Assembly: GCA_017626295.1 (NCBI GenBank)
Contig: JAGAJB010000012.1
Coordinates: forward strand, 62,001 to 126,000
Reading direction: 5' to 3'
Length of the DNA stretch: 64,000 nt
Source: Clostridia bacterium
GTDB taxonomy: Bacteria; Bacillota; Clostridia; Oscillospirales; Acutalibacteraceae
Shown here: one piece after another, positions 44,448 through 53,914 of the stretch
How the letters are laid out: the number at the start of each line of letters is the position of its first letter
Numbering within the stretch: the stretch's first letter is position 1
Made by a program: the position numbers and the translations under genes
Notes under the pieces: model-generated
What the model was told of the DNA's origin: nothing
Seen by the model: the letters and a program-made list of their open reading frames with translations, nothing else
The model's database searches: none

Positions 44448-46322
44448 ATGAAAAAGTCTAAAAAACTGATCGCGTTACTTCTTGCTGTAGTAATGCTTTC
44501 AAGCACACTTTTAGTGGGCGTAAACGCTATCAACTGGGGCGGTCATACGCCTTATGTCCCCGTTGACGATGACGTACTTCCCACAATTATTGTTCCCGGT
44601 TTGTTCCAGAGTGAAACCAAATATTACGACGAGAACGGCAACGTTGCATTAAATGCAAACGGTGAAGAATATGTAATGCCCTTCTTTATGGATACTACCG
44701 AAGAAATCATTGTTAAGGCTCTTACCGAGGCTCTCGTTCCCATTTCCGAACTTTTGATTAACCAGGAAGATAAAGACCACCAGGCAGCAAACGCTATCGC
44801 CAACGTTCTTTGTGAGGCTTTGATGGGCAAACAAAAACTTGACGAAAACGGTCAGTTTATTAACGACATTCGTGCAACAAAGTACTTCGGCTCTTTCAAC
44901 ACTCTTTCAGCCCATGACCAGGAGACTATTCTTGACCACTTCCCGATGGAATATTATATTGAGCATGCAGGTGCTGATAAACTTTATGTTTTCTCATACG
45001 CTTCATTGGATAATATGATTTCCATCGCTAACAATCTTTACGATTTTATTCAGTTTGTAAAAGAGGATTCCGGCTACGATAAGGTAAATATCGTTCCCAT
45101 CAGCCAGGGTGGTTCCGTAGCAAATGCTCTTATGCAGATTTACAACGAGAAAGACAGATCTCTTGCAGAAGACATCAACAAAATGGTGTTTGCGGTTCCT
45201 GCACTCAACGGTTCAACACTTGTCGGTGAAATTATGGAATACGGTCTTATTGACGAGGATAACGAAATTTATTGCGAAATGATTCCTGCCCTTGTAGGCG
45301 AAGAAAACATTTTAAGTTACGCTATCAACGTATTGTTGCGCATTATGCCCAACGCAGATTTACACGATATTCTTGACATAGTTTTCGATACATTTATCAA
45401 AGATTATGCCGGTTATTCAACTGCACTTTGGGGACTTTGCCCCACCGAAAACTATCCCGGTGCCCGTGAAAAATACCTTATGGCTGAAGGAATGGAAAGC
45501 ATCAGAGAACAGACAGACTGGTACTATCAGTCTCAGCTTGATTCCGATGCAAACATTCTCAAAGCGAAAGCAGAGGGTGTTCAGATTTACGACATTGTTG
45601 ACTACAACGTTCCTCTTTTCCACATTGTTGACTCTTGGGATACAGTACCCGCAGACGGTATCATCCAACTTGATTCAACATCTATGGGTGCTTATAGTGC
45701 AGGTAACAACGTTAAACTTCCCGCAGATTACGTTCCCACTCATTCAAACTGCACAGACCCCCAAAACCACGACCACACAGACCCCAACGGTCTTGTAGAC
45801 CCCTGTACAGGTCTTCTTCCCGAAACAACTTTCTACTTCCTTAACCAATCTCATGAAAGTTCTGCTTCCAACGACGTATTTATGAAACTTGCTTCCGCAA
45901 TTCTTATGGACAGCAATTTCACAAGCGTTCACTCCTATCCCGATGTATTCCCTCAGTTCAATACAGGCAGAAATACAAAGAACTTAGCAAAAGATACTGA
46001 TGAATACAGAGATTATGATACAAGCGCACTCTCTGATGAAGACAGAATTGAACTCGAAGAAGCAATTGCTCAGGTTGATATGATGCTCGATAACACTGTT
46101 GTTAATACAAACGAAGTTCAGGCTGCAAAAACAAGATTCTATAACATCTGCGAAAGAATCGAATGGTTAGAAGAGGAAGCCCTTAAAGATCCCGATGCTC
46201 CCGTAGAAGAAAAAGAAAACACCGTTTACCTTGATTTCAGTTATCTCTTTAAAGATATTCTTCATATTCTCAGCGATGTGCTCTTCCGTTTCTTCGGCGG
46301 CGCAGGATTCAGTGATATGTAA
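44448..46322 (+). CDS. Secreted alpha/beta-hydrolase (lipase/esterase-like)
   Basis: A 624-aa exported protein: signal peptide (KKSKKLIALLLAVVMLSSTL, cleaved near VNA), then IIVPGLFQSE as first strand with oxyanion-type turn, and a nucleophile elbow PISQGGSVAN (G-x-S-x-G replaced by I-S-Q-G-G). Asp and His partners cannot be placed with certainty; HSYPDVFPQF near residue 500 is a His candidate. A helical linker leads to a hydrophobic tail (FKDILHILSDVLFRFFGG). GAAAGGATT precedes the ATG. Host gene, monocistronic, ends in a strong bidirectional terminator. Substrate unknown. Confidence 0.7.
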   Translation: MKKSKKLIALLLAVVMLSSTLLVGVNAINWGGHTPYVPVDDDVLPTIIVPGLFQSETKYYDENGNVALNANGEEYVMPFFMDTTEEIIVKALTEALVPISELLINQEDKDHQAANAIANVLCEALMGKQKLDENGQFINDIRATKYFGSFNTLSAHDQETILDHFPMEYYIEHAGADKLYVFSYASLDNMISIANNLYDFIQFVKEDSGYDKVNIVPISQGGSVANALMQIYNEKDRSLAEDINKMVFAVPALNGSTLVGEIMEYGLIDEDNEIYCEMIPALVGEENILSYAINVLLRIMPNADLHDILDIVFDTFIKDYAGYSTALWGLCPTENYPGAREKYLMAEGMESIREQTDWYYQSQLDSDANILKAKAEGVQIYDIVDYNVPLFHIVDSWDTVPADGIIQLDSTSMGAYSAGNNVKLPADYVPTHSNCTDPQNHDHTDPNGLVDPCTGLLPETTFYFLNQSHESSASNDVFMKLASAILMDSNFTSVHSYPDVFPQFNTGRNTKNLAKDTDEYRDYDTSALSDEDRIELEEAIAQVDMMLDNTVVNTNEVQAAKTRFYNICERIEWLEEEALKDPDAPVEEKENTVYLDFSYLFKDILHILSDVLFRFFGGAGFSDM

Positions 46323-46337
46323 TCATTTTCAACAATA

Positions 46338-46371
46338 AAAAATCAGAACCTCAACAGAGGTTCTGATTTTT
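46338..46371. terminator. Bidirectional terminator between convergent genes
   Basis: Perfect 15-bp stem AAAAATCAGAACCTC/GAGGTTCTGATTTTT with a 4-nt loop. Confidence 0.92.
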
Positions 46372-46376
46372 TTATA

Positions 46377-47141
46377 TTATTTTCCGAGCAACATATTCAT
46401 AAGACCGGGATTATCTGTAATAATACCGTCAACACCTAATTTAATAAGTTTCTTTGCTGTTGATTCTCTGTTTACTGTCCACGGGTTAACCTGTATACCT
46501 GCTCTGTGTGCTCTTTCAACATAAAGTCTTGTTACGCACATATAGAAAGGATGCAAAGCATCTGCTCCTATTTCACGGGCAAAACTTACAGGGTGGGAAG
46601 CGATTTTCACACCGATAAGTTTATCGGGACTGTAAAGAAGACCTGTTTTACAATTCTTATCTATCTTTTTGCATACAACAAGGATTGCAGGGTCAAAACT
46701 TGATATAAGAAGTTTATCAAAAAGACCGTGTTCTTTTACTGCATCAATTGTTTTTTGTGCAAGTTCTGTTCCTGCTTGACCGAAACGCTCGCTTTTAAGT
46801 TCAATATCAAGAACTTTCATTTTGTCGCCCATTTCCTCGCTGAGTGACAAAAACTCATCGAGCGTGGGAATTTTAACGCCCTCAAACTCAGGGCCTTTGT
46901 ACTTACCGAAATCATAAGAACGAAGTTCTTCCAATGTCATATCTTTAATAGCACCTGTGCCATTGGAAGTTTCATCGATTGTGAAGTTGTGGCATATAAC
47001 AGGCACACCGTCTTTAGTAAGATGGATATCTGTTTCAAAACCGTCGCAACCGATTTCCTTGGATTTTCTGAAAGCCTCAATGGTATTCTGGGGTGCTACA
47101 AGGTTAGCACCTCTGTGAGAAATAACATTACAATCGATCAT
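46377..47141 (-). CDS. Glycerophosphodiester phosphodiesterase
   Basis: A 254-aa GDPD/UgpQ-type TIM barrel. ISHRGANLVAPQNTIEAF holds the catalytic His-Arg; GFETDIHLTKDGVPVICHN holds the Glu/Asp metal ligands and second His; LDIELKSE and VNPWTVN are further family motifs. Splits glycerophosphodiesters into glycerol-3-phosphate and alcohol. No signal peptide. Third gene of the mgtE-phosphoesterase-GDPD operon on the minus strand. Confidence 0.93.
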   Translation of the reverse strand: MIDCNVISHRGANLVAPQNTIEAFRKSKEIGCDGFETDIHLTKDGVPVICHNFTIDETSNGTGAIKDMTLEELRSYDFGKYKGPEFEGVKIPTLDEFLSLSEEMGDKMKVLDIELKSERFGQAGTELAQKTIDAVKEHGLFDKLLISSFDPAILVVCKKIDKNCKTGLLYSPDKLIGVKIASHPVSFAREIGADALHPFYMCVTRLYVERAHRAGIQVNPWTVNRESTAKKLIKLGVDGIITDNPGLMNMLLGK

Positions 47142-47151
47142 ACAACTCGCC

Positions 47152-48270
47152 TCACTTTAATAATAATCCTAAACCTACACCTATTGCAGTTGCGCCTAAA
47201 ACACTACCCACAATAAGAGCAACTTTCTTTTTCCACATATCATCTGCATCCCAGATATAGCAGAATTCGTTCCAAAGAGATTTGCCTACAATATCTTCGT
47301 AGGTGAGGAAAAACGTCTCGTAATCCCCTGTTGCTTCATCAATATCAAAAACTCTGACGCCGCGTTTTCTGTTGCCGTAGCAACGGAATGAAGCACAAGA
47401 AGTCTGAATAAAGTCAATTCCGTCAACAACACCTGTAAAACAGTTCTGATGGTCGTGGCCGAAAACTACGGCTTTAACGTCTCCGCACTCTTTAACAGCC
47501 TCCATCTGACCTGTTTTTTTCTCAACGGCTGAAATATATTCACCTAAAAAGCCTTCAACATCGGGTTTTAATCTTATGAACTTGTTATCGGGACCTTTAA
47601 CAGCACCCTCATCCTCTGCATTACATTCCTCTACAAGTTCAAAGGTTTCAAGCATGGGAATGTGTTGGAACATAAGCGAGGGAACGGGATTTCCACCGTT
47701 TTGTTTTTTCAATTCGGCACTTGTTTTTTTATACCATTCTATTGCTTCGGGTTTAATATACTCGAAGCATTTATCTTTCTGTTTATCGTGCCAGGCGGAG
47801 TCAAGCATCCATATATTGAACTTAATTTCCTCGCCGTTTTCCGAATAAACAGGAATATTATAAGTATCACAGTCACCGCTGTCCGTGCCGTCAAGCCCTA
47901 CGTTACAACTGTATGCTCTGTAAAATTCAGCCTGTTCATCTTTTGTAAGGCGGTTACGGTCATCGTGGTTACCGTAAATCATTGCAAAAGGTATTTTTCT
48001 CTGTTCAATGGGTGAAACGAGTTTATCTATGGCTACACCCATTGCCTTTTTTTCGCTCTCTTTATCCTTTACAAAAAGAGGTGTCCACAACTCGCAATCG
48101 TAAAGGTGATTACCTAAAATATTATCGCCTGTAAGTACTACCAAGTCGGGTTTTACATCGTCATAGGCTTTATTGAGCATACGCATCATAGTATGGCGCA
48201 CATGCTGAAGGTCCTGTGCATCGCTGACTTGTAATATTCTGAATTTGCCGTTTTTAAATCTTAATTGCAT
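47152..48270 (-). CDS. Metallophosphoesterase with C-terminal TM helix
   Basis: A 372-aa calcineurin-like enzyme. Blocks: QVSDAQD (a D-x-Q form of the first motif), VVLTGDNILG, IYGNHDDR, FQHIPM and VFGHDHQN. The end has a TM helix (VALIVGSVLGATAIGVGL) after a WKKK positive patch, so it is membrane-bound with the catalytic part probably cytosolic. ATG at 48270 with GGAGAG upstream, 10 nt after mgtE; GDPD follows 10 nt later. The operon suggests phospholipid head-group or envelope-phosphate turnover. Confidence 0.87.
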   Translation of the reverse strand: MQLRFKNGKFRILQVSDAQDLQHVRHTMMRMLNKAYDDVKPDLVVLTGDNILGNHLYDCELWTPLFVKDKESEKKAMGVAIDKLVSPIEQRKIPFAMIYGNHDDRNRLTKDEQAEFYRAYSCNVGLDGTDSGDCDTYNIPVYSENGEEIKFNIWMLDSAWHDKQKDKCFEYIKPEAIEWYKKTSAELKKQNGGNPVPSLMFQHIPMLETFELVEECNAEDEGAVKGPDNKFIRLKPDVEGFLGEYISAVEKKTGQMEAVKECGDVKAVVFGHDHQNCFTGVVDGIDFIQTSCASFRCYGNRKRGVRVFDIDEATGDYETFFLTYEDIVGKSLWNEFCYIWDADDMWKKKVALIVGSVLGATAIGVGLGLLLK

Positions 48271-48280
48271 ACAATCTCTC

Positions 48281-49639
48281 CTATGCCAATGCGGGAATCA
48301 ATGACTTTGCTACACCGAAATAAACAAGCAATGACACCGCATCTACAATAGTTGTAATAAAGGGGCTTGCCATAACAGCAGGATCAAGTTTCAAAACCTT
48401 TGCGACTATGGGAAGAACGCATCCGATAATCTTAGCACAAATAACCGTAGCACAAAGAGTAAGTGCCACTACAAGCGCCACAAGTTTATCTACACCCTCG
48501 GTATGAAGTATCATACCGTCAAGTACCACTATCTTAAAGAAACACGCAACCGCAAGGGATACACCGCAAAGCACAGATACACGTATCTCTTTCCACATAA
48601 CCTTAAAAATATCTTTCGCTTCAACTTCTCCCAAGGAAAGTCCGCGGATTACAGTAACCGAAGCCTGACTGCCCGAGTTACCGCCCGTACCCATAAGCAT
48701 AGGAATATATGCCGTAAGCACGACAAGTCTTGAAAGTGCATCTTCAAAAGATGAAACAATTATACCTGTAAATGTTGCGGAAAGCATAAGAAGTAAAAGC
48801 CAGGGAATACGCACTTTCCACAAGTTCCATACAGATGTTTTAAGGTAAGGTTTGTCTGTGGGGGCGATAGCCGCCATTTTTTGGAAGTCCTCTTCAGCCT
48901 CTTCCTGAATAACGTCAATAGCATCGTCAACCGTTACAATACCAACAATACACTTTTCGTTATCAAGTACGGGAATTGTAAGAACGTCATACTTATTGAA
49001 TAACTGAGCAACTTCCTCTTTATCCGTTAAAGTTGTAACCGTTATGGGATTATCCTCCATAACGTCACTGATAAATTCATCATCGTCGCAAGTCAAAAGG
49101 TCCATTGCACTTACCGTACCGAGAAGTTTATGTTTCTCCACAACGTAGCAAGTGTTCACCGTTTCCGAATGTACCCCTCGCGATTTAATCTTTTTGAGCG
49201 CATCGCCAATGGTCATTGTGGGATAAAGGCTGATGTACTCAAGGGTCATAATACTGCCTGCACTGTCCTCAGGGTAATTAAGCACAGCGTTAATGGCATT
49301 ACGTTTATCCCCTGCCGCTGCAAGCATTCTTTCAACTACGTTTGCAGGCATTTCTTCAATAACGTCAACGGTGTCGTCAATGAACATATCATCCATAATT
49401 GTTTTAAGTTCATTATCCGTAAACGCTTCAAGAAGAACTTGTTCTTCCTCCGGCTCAAGATAGGTAAAAACCATTGCGGCACTCTCTTTGGGAATGAGTC
49501 TGAACAGAAGCACTAACTGTTTATCCTCAAATTCCGGAAGTAAAACCGCTATATCAACCGGATTCATTGTATCAAATATGCTTTTTATGGCTTTATAGTG
49601 TTTTTCTTCTAAAAGCCTCTCAAATACTTCTTTTGTCAT
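48281..49639 (-). CDS. mgtE: Magnesium transporter MgtE
   Basis: A 452-aa protein with the MgtE order: N-terminal superhelical domain (MNPVDIAVLLPEF; EVLLEAFTDNELK), paired CBS domains (DDAIDVIQEE; NKYDVLTIPVLD) and five TM helices containing MGTGGNSGSQASVTVIRGLS, the selectivity region. ATG at 49639 with AAAGGAGG upstream; an earlier in-frame ATG has no RBS. First gene of the operon. The CBS/N domains close the channel when cytosolic Mg2+ is high. Confidence 0.95.
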   Translation of the reverse strand: MTKEVFERLLEEKHYKAIKSIFDTMNPVDIAVLLPEFEDKQLVLLFRLIPKESAAMVFTYLEPEEEQVLLEAFTDNELKTIMDDMFIDDTVDVIEEMPANVVERMLAAAGDKRNAINAVLNYPEDSAGSIMTLEYISLYPTMTIGDALKKIKSRGVHSETVNTCYVVEKHKLLGTVSAMDLLTCDDDEFISDVMEDNPITVTTLTDKEEVAQLFNKYDVLTIPVLDNEKCIVGIVTVDDAIDVIQEEAEEDFQKMAAIAPTDKPYLKTSVWNLWKVRIPWLLLLMLSATFTGIIVSSFEDALSRLVVLTAYIPMLMGTGGNSGSQASVTVIRGLSLGEVEAKDIFKVMWKEIRVSVLCGVSLAVACFFKIVVLDGMILHTEGVDKLVALVVALTLCATVICAKIIGCVLPIVAKVLKLDPAVMASPFITTIVDAVSLLVYFGVAKSLIPALA

Positions 49640-50002
49640 TATCCGTTCCTCCTTTGTTTGTGGCGCAACCGGGAAACGCGCCAACTTTCGCAGAATCAGG
49701 TAACGGGGAAATGCAAATAAAAACTGTGACCTTATACAAACAAACTATATTTGTATCATCGCGTAACAGCACTGTAATTACAGGCTTTACGCACCGCTGT
49801 TTTCATATAAATGCTACTTCGCCCATGTCCGCTACTGCCTGAATCCATTACACTGTCACACTCCTTGTTTTTAAAAAATCGGACTATAAAAAGCCTACAC
49901 TTTAATATAAACCAACCGCCACTCTTTGTCAAGAAAATACACCTAATAAAAAGGATAAAAAAATAGCGGAGTCCGTAACGAACTCCGCCGTAAATGTTCA
50001 AT
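49640..50002 (-). promoter_or_regulatory. Long mgtE leader region, plus terminator of the upstream gene
   Basis: No protein gene. The 200-300 nt before mgtE contain GC-rich inverted segments (for example GGCGC/GCGCC near 49661-49681) and could be a structured leader. I could not match it to the M-box consensus. At the far end (49966-49988) a GCGGAGT/ACTCCGC hairpin with a T-run ends the upstream secreted-protein gene. Confidence 0.35.
49955..49988 (-). terminator. Terminator of the small secreted-protein gene
   Basis: Minus strand: GCGGAGTTCG/CGGACTCCGC stem and then ATTTTTTT. Confidence 0.85.
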
Positions 50003-50560
50003 TTAGCCGAGAAGTGAACCTATAAGTGCCATAACCCACTCGAAAAATGCGAGAAGACCAGTGTACTGAGATGTTCTTCTGTGACCACAAACTTTACAGA
50101 TGTTATCGCCTGCAGTAGCATCTGCACCAAGTGTTGTGTGAGCGCCTTTGTCAGCCTTGCCGTCACAGTCAGCACAATCACGCCAATGGTCTGTACCACT
50201 GTATTTGTAATCGCCGATAGGATTATGATCAATAATGAGAAGCGCTTCGTTTGAGTAAGCGTAACCACCTACTGAGTTAGCAGCAAAATATCTGATGTAT
50301 GCACCGTCATCAAATCTGTCAAGCGGCTCACCGTCATAGGGAATCCAGTCACCACCGACAACTTTAATTTCCCAACCTTGAGCATAAACATTACCATTAA
50401 CTTCAGGAGCATCGATATCAATTACTCTGCCGGGACAAATTCTAACCTTAACAGGAATTTCACTATCAATAGTGGGAATTGCTGCTGCAGATGCGAAGCA
50501 TGAAAATACGCCGAAAAGAAGGCATACACTTAATATTGCAGATAAAACTCTCTTTGTCAT
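50003..50560 (-). CDS. Small secreted protein with hydrophobic C-terminal tail
   Basis: A 185-aa exported protein. Signal peptide (KRVLSAILSVCLLFGVFSCF, cleaved near ASA). The central region looks Ig/FN3-like (WEIKVVGGDWIPYDGEPL), followed by a Cys/His-rich segment (HWRDCADCDGKADKGAH, then CKVCGH) of the type that follows bacterial surface repeats. The last residues, LLAFFEWVMALIGSLLG, are hydrophobic. Start at 50560 or 12 nt earlier. Function unknown; likely cell-surface. Confidence 0.7.
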   Translation of the reverse strand: MTKRVLSAILSVCLLFGVFSCFASAAAIPTIDSEIPVKVRICPGRVIDIDAPEVNGNVYAQGWEIKVVGGDWIPYDGEPLDRFDDGAYIRYFAANSVGGYAYSNEALLIIDHNPIGDYKYSGTDHWRDCADCDGKADKGAHTTLGADATAGDNICKVCGHRRTSQYTGLLAFFEWVMALIGSLLG

Positions 50561-50779
50561 ATCTAAAAGCATCCTTTCAATACTACATTTTTTTATATAT
50601 TACCATTTTTGTAATAAAAATGCAAGTGTTTTAGAGAAAAAGCAAGAAATAAATTAGATAAAATGGGTGAGCAAATCGCAAAAGGCGCGTGCAATAGCCG
50701 ACGGGAGTTGAACACCGCACGGTTTTGGAAGGCAAATTTCCGCACTAACTTCGTCAAAACCCTTGAAATACGACAGACC

Positions 50780-51751
50780 TTAAATCCACCATGCGTCTGT
50801 AAGACCTTCTTTAATTATACATTTTTTAAGAAGTTCAACAGCCTTTTCAAGACCTTCATTCTGACTCATAAGTGAATCTTCGTGCTCAATGGATACTGCG
50901 TAATCGTAACCTACCATACGGAGATTACTGATAACGTCGCGCCAATAACTTTCGCCGTTACCGAAACCGACTGAACGGAAAATCCAGGAACGGTTAATTT
51001 CATCAGCGTATGATTTTGTATCAAGAACACCGTTTACGGATGTATTGATAGCATCAATTTTGGTATCTTTAGCATGGAAATGGAAAATTGCATTTTCTTT
51101 ACCTAAAGCACGGATAACTGCAATGGGGTCCATACCCTGCCAGATAAGGTGTGAAAGGTCAAGGTTTGCACCGATTTCCTTACCGACTGCAGCACGGAGT
51201 TTAAGAAGGCTTTCTGTATTATAAACGCAAAAACCGGGATGAAGTTCAAGCGCAATTTTATCAACACCGTGAGCAGTGCTGAACTTCACAAATTCTTTCC
51301 AATAAGGAATAAGAACTTCATTCCATTGATAATCAAGAATTTCGCCGAAATCATTAGGCCACGGACAAGTTACCCAGTTAGGATATTTTGAGTTTTCACA
51401 GTCACCCGGACAACCGGAAAATGTATTTATTTGATGAACACCGAGTTTTTCAGCAAGAAGAACTGTTTTTCTCATATCTTCATCGAAACTTTTTGCTACT
51501 TCTTTATTGGGGTGAACAGGGTTTCCGTGGCAACTTAAAGCGCTGATTTCAACATTGTATTTTTTAAGAAGTGCCTTAAAATCTTCAAGTGCTTTTTCGT
51601 CATTAAGAAGAATATCCGGGTCAGCGTGTGCTTTTCCGGGGAAACCGCCGCAACCGATTTCGACCATTTCAAGACCTAATGATGAAAAATATTTCAACGC
51701 TTCTTCCAAAGAAACAGTTCCGAGTAAATTTGTTAATACACCGAGTTTCAT
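50780..51751 (-). CDS. Sugar phosphate isomerase/epimerase (xylose-isomerase-like TIM barrel)
   Basis: A 323-aa AP-endonuclease-family-2 type protein. Motifs: MVEIGCGGFP, ISALSCHGNPVHP, KIALELHPGF, NLDLSHLIWQG (metal ligands), AIFHFHAKDT and SIEHEDSLM. Probably isomerises or epimerises a ketose, as in inositol or rare-sugar pathways. AGAGG before ATG at 51751. Fifteen nt after the second isomerase gene on the same strand; with the Gfo/Idh gene it makes a sugar-catabolic set. Confidence 0.87.
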   Translation of the reverse strand: MKLGVLTNLLGTVSLEEALKYFSSLGLEMVEIGCGGFPGKAHADPDILLNDEKALEDFKALLKKYNVEISALSCHGNPVHPNKEVAKSFDEDMRKTVLLAEKLGVHQINTFSGCPGDCENSKYPNWVTCPWPNDFGEILDYQWNEVLIPYWKEFVKFSTAHGVDKIALELHPGFCVYNTESLLKLRAAVGKEIGANLDLSHLIWQGMDPIAVIRALGKENAIFHFHAKDTKIDAINTSVNGVLDTKSYADEINRSWIFRSVGFGNGESYWRDVISNLRMVGYDYAVSIEHEDSLMSQNEGLEKAVELLKKCIIKEGLTDAWWI

Positions 51752-51766
51752 TTTTATACCTCTATT

Positions 51767-52492
51767 TCAGAAATTTTCTTTAAGCCATTTATAACTTCTT
51801 GTAATGTCATCAAGACCGCAAGGTTCGGGGTCATCATTTTCAAGAATTACCCATTCAATTCCGATAGCGTTTGCACCGTCAACAACTTTTTCAAGGTCGT
51901 TTTCACCCTCGCCCAAGGCTTTGGGTTTATGGTCAACACCGTCTTTAATGTGAATAAGAACAATTTTATCTTTGTTTTCTTTGAGATATTCTGTGTTATC
52001 AATACCTGCACAGAAACTCCAATAGGTATCAACCTCAAGTTTACAACCGTCTTCGGAAATAATATCCATAGCATTTTTGCCGTCTTTAATATCTTCAAAT
52101 TCTTCTGTATGGTTGTGGTAGTATGTATCCATACCAAGTTCCCGAGCCTTAACACCCGCAGCACCGAGAACTTCGCCTGTGTGCTTTGCTTCTTCATATG
52201 TTGAATGAGGCGCACCGCCTACACCGATATATTTACAACCAAGGGTTTTGCTGTATTGGAGTGTTTCGTCAAGTTTTTCGGGAAGATAGTCTTCAAGACC
52301 GAGATGTGTACCTACAACCGTAAGCCCTAATTCATCACATCGAGCCTTAAGTTCTTCTGCAGGAAGATTCTGATAGCCTGCGAACTCAACACCCTCAAAG
52401 CCTATTTCTTTAACTTTACCGAGAATATCAAGCAAATCGTTTCCGTTTTCAATATGGTCGCGAACCGAATAAAGTTGTACCGCAAATTTCAT
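51767..52492 (-). CDS. Sugar phosphate isomerase/epimerase, short form
   Basis: A 241-aa TIM-barrel protein of the same superfamily as its downstream neighbour: VQLYSVRDHIENG, FEGVEFAGYQNLPAEEL, YYHNHTEEFE, EVDTYWSFCAG, LIHIKDG and VILENDDPEP carry the metal-binding and active-site positions. AAGGAG before ATG at 52492. It lies between the Gfo/Idh oxidoreductase and the longer isomerase. The substrate is probably an oxidised sugar or inositol derivative; inference. Confidence 0.87.
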   Translation of the reverse strand: MKFAVQLYSVRDHIENGNDLLDILGKVKEIGFEGVEFAGYQNLPAEELKARCDELGLTVVGTHLGLEDYLPEKLDETLQYSKTLGCKYIGVGGAPHSTYEEAKHTGEVLGAAGVKARELGMDTYYHNHTEEFEDIKDGKNAMDIISEDGCKLEVDTYWSFCAGIDNTEYLKENKDKIVLIHIKDGVDHKPKALGEGENDLEKVVDGANAIGIEWVILENDDPEPCGLDDITRSYKWLKENF

Positions 52493-52544
52493 TTATTTTT
52501 CTCCTTGTTATAAATCTTAAATTGGGCAAATTTATATCCTACAT

Positions 52545-52650
52545 TACTTTGAATTAAAATTGTTCAGAGTGCCGTTTTTTAGCGAGTGGTGCTGTATACA
52601 GATACTGCCCCGAGCAAAAAACGGTGCTATGAGAAATTTTAATCAAAGTA
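52545..52650. repeat. 106-bp imperfect palindrome overlapping a gene end
   Basis: Outer arms TACTTTGAATTAAAATT (52545) and AAATTTTAATCAAAGTA (ends 52650); inner arms GCCGTTTTTTAGC and GCAAAAAACGGTGC; centre GTATAC (52594-52599). The right arm contains the last codons and stop of the Gfo/Idh gene. It could act as a terminator or be a MITE-like insert. Confidence 0.65.
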
Positions 52651-53727
52651 GACAGGTTTGCCTGTTTTAGCGGATTCATATATTGCTTCAAGAATTTGTG
52701 TTACGCAGAGTGCCTGGCGGGGAAGAACCACGGGGTCTGTGTCAGTTCTGATAGCGTTTATCCAACTTGATGCTTCCATCTCTGCAGGTGAGCCGTTTTT
52801 CTGACCTTCAAAGAAAGCCGCACCGCCTGCGTTAAGATTCGGTTTTTCAATGCACTGACGCTGATTTTTGATATAGTTAAGACGTGCTTCGTCATTAAGA
52901 GTATCTGCACCGCCCTTGTCACCGCAAATCATATAGCAAGCCTCGTTAGGTTCCGCAATATTAAGAGCCCAACTTGATTCAAGGTTGATAACTGCGCCGT
53001 TTTTCATTTTTATAAAACCAAATGCAGAATCCTCAACTGTGAATTTTTCAGGATCCCACTGACCCCAAGCGTTACCCTGCTCTTTCTGGTCTGCAAGTTT
53101 TCTGAAAGTCTGACCTACAACCATTTCGGGTTCATAGTTATTCATAACCCAAAGTGTCATATCAAGAGCGTGAGTACCGATGTCAATAAGGGGACCGCCG
53201 CCCTGTTCATATTCATTAAGGAAAACGCCCCATGTGGGAACTGCGCGGCGACGGATAGCAAGAGCCTTGCCGTAATAGATTTCACCAAATTCGCCGTTGT
53301 CTGCACACTGTTTAACATAAAGGTTTTCGGGAGTCTGACGGTTCTGATAACCGATAGAAAGTTTTTTTCCTGTTCTTTCAGCGGCTTCGCACATTGCTTT
53401 TGCTTCTTCGTATGTTTTTGCCATAGGCTTTTCACACATAACGTGCTTACCTGCTTCAAGTGAATCAATAGTTATAAAACTGTGAGAACGGTTAGGTGTG
53501 CAAACATGAACAATATCAATGCTTTCGTCCTTAAGAAGTTCCTTGTAATCCTCATAAACTTTTGCATCGGGTGTACCGAATTTTTCAGCGGCTTTTTCTG
53601 CGCGTTCGAGAACGATGTCACAGAAAGCAACCATCTCAACACCATCCACTTTTGAAAGTGCGGGCATATGCTTACCGTTGGCAATACCGCCGCAACCAAT
53701 AATACCTATTTTATAAACTTTATCCAT
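52639..53727 (-). CDS. Gfo/Idh/MocA-family NAD(P)-dependent oxidoreductase
   Basis: A 362-aa protein. The Rossmann motif IGIIGCGGIANGKHM near the start, then VHVCTPNRSH, VMCEKPMAKT (catalytic Lys in EKP) and GGPLIDIGTHALDM (substrate-binding His/Asp). Start at 53727 with AAGGAGG upstream; a longer frame to 53769 lacks an RBS. Oxidises or reduces a sugar or inositol. First of three sugar-metabolism genes on this strand, separated from the isomerases by the palindrome. Confidence 0.93.
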   Translation of the reverse strand: MDKVYKIGIIGCGGIANGKHMPALSKVDGVEMVAFCDIVLERAEKAAEKFGTPDAKVYEDYKELLKDESIDIVHVCTPNRSHSFITIDSLEAGKHVMCEKPMAKTYEEAKAMCEAAERTGKKLSIGYQNRQTPENLYVKQCADNGEFGEIYYGKALAIRRRAVPTWGVFLNEYEQGGGPLIDIGTHALDMTLWVMNNYEPEMVVGQTFRKLADQKEQGNAWGQWDPEKFTVEDSAFGFIKMKNGAVINLESSWALNIAEPNEACYMICGDKGGADTLNDEARLNYIKNQRQCIEKPNLNAGGAAFFEGQKNGSPAEMEASSWINAIRTDTDPVVLPRQALCVTQILEAIYESAKTGKPVYFD

Positions 53728-53874
53728 AAACGGACCTCCTTTTTCATATATAAAGGTTACTTTATACACCTATAATTATATTGCTTTTAATATTTATTTC
53801 AATAGAAAAAGCCAATAAAACAAGCCTTTAAAAATAACAAAAATACAGCCCGATATTTAGGAAAAACACACAAA

Positions 53875-53900
53875 AAAAGACCTCTCCGAAAGGAGAGGCC
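53875..53900 (-). terminator. Terminator of the secreted phosphatase gene
   Basis: Minus strand: GCCTCTCC-TTTC-GGAGAGGTC and T7. Confidence 0.9.
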
Positions 53901-53914
53901 CAATTATTTAATTA

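Noticed and set aside
49640-49955. M-box (ykoK) riboswitch before mgtE
   Set aside because: A CGCTACTGCC-like string occurs only on the wrong strand and the rest of the consensus is missing.
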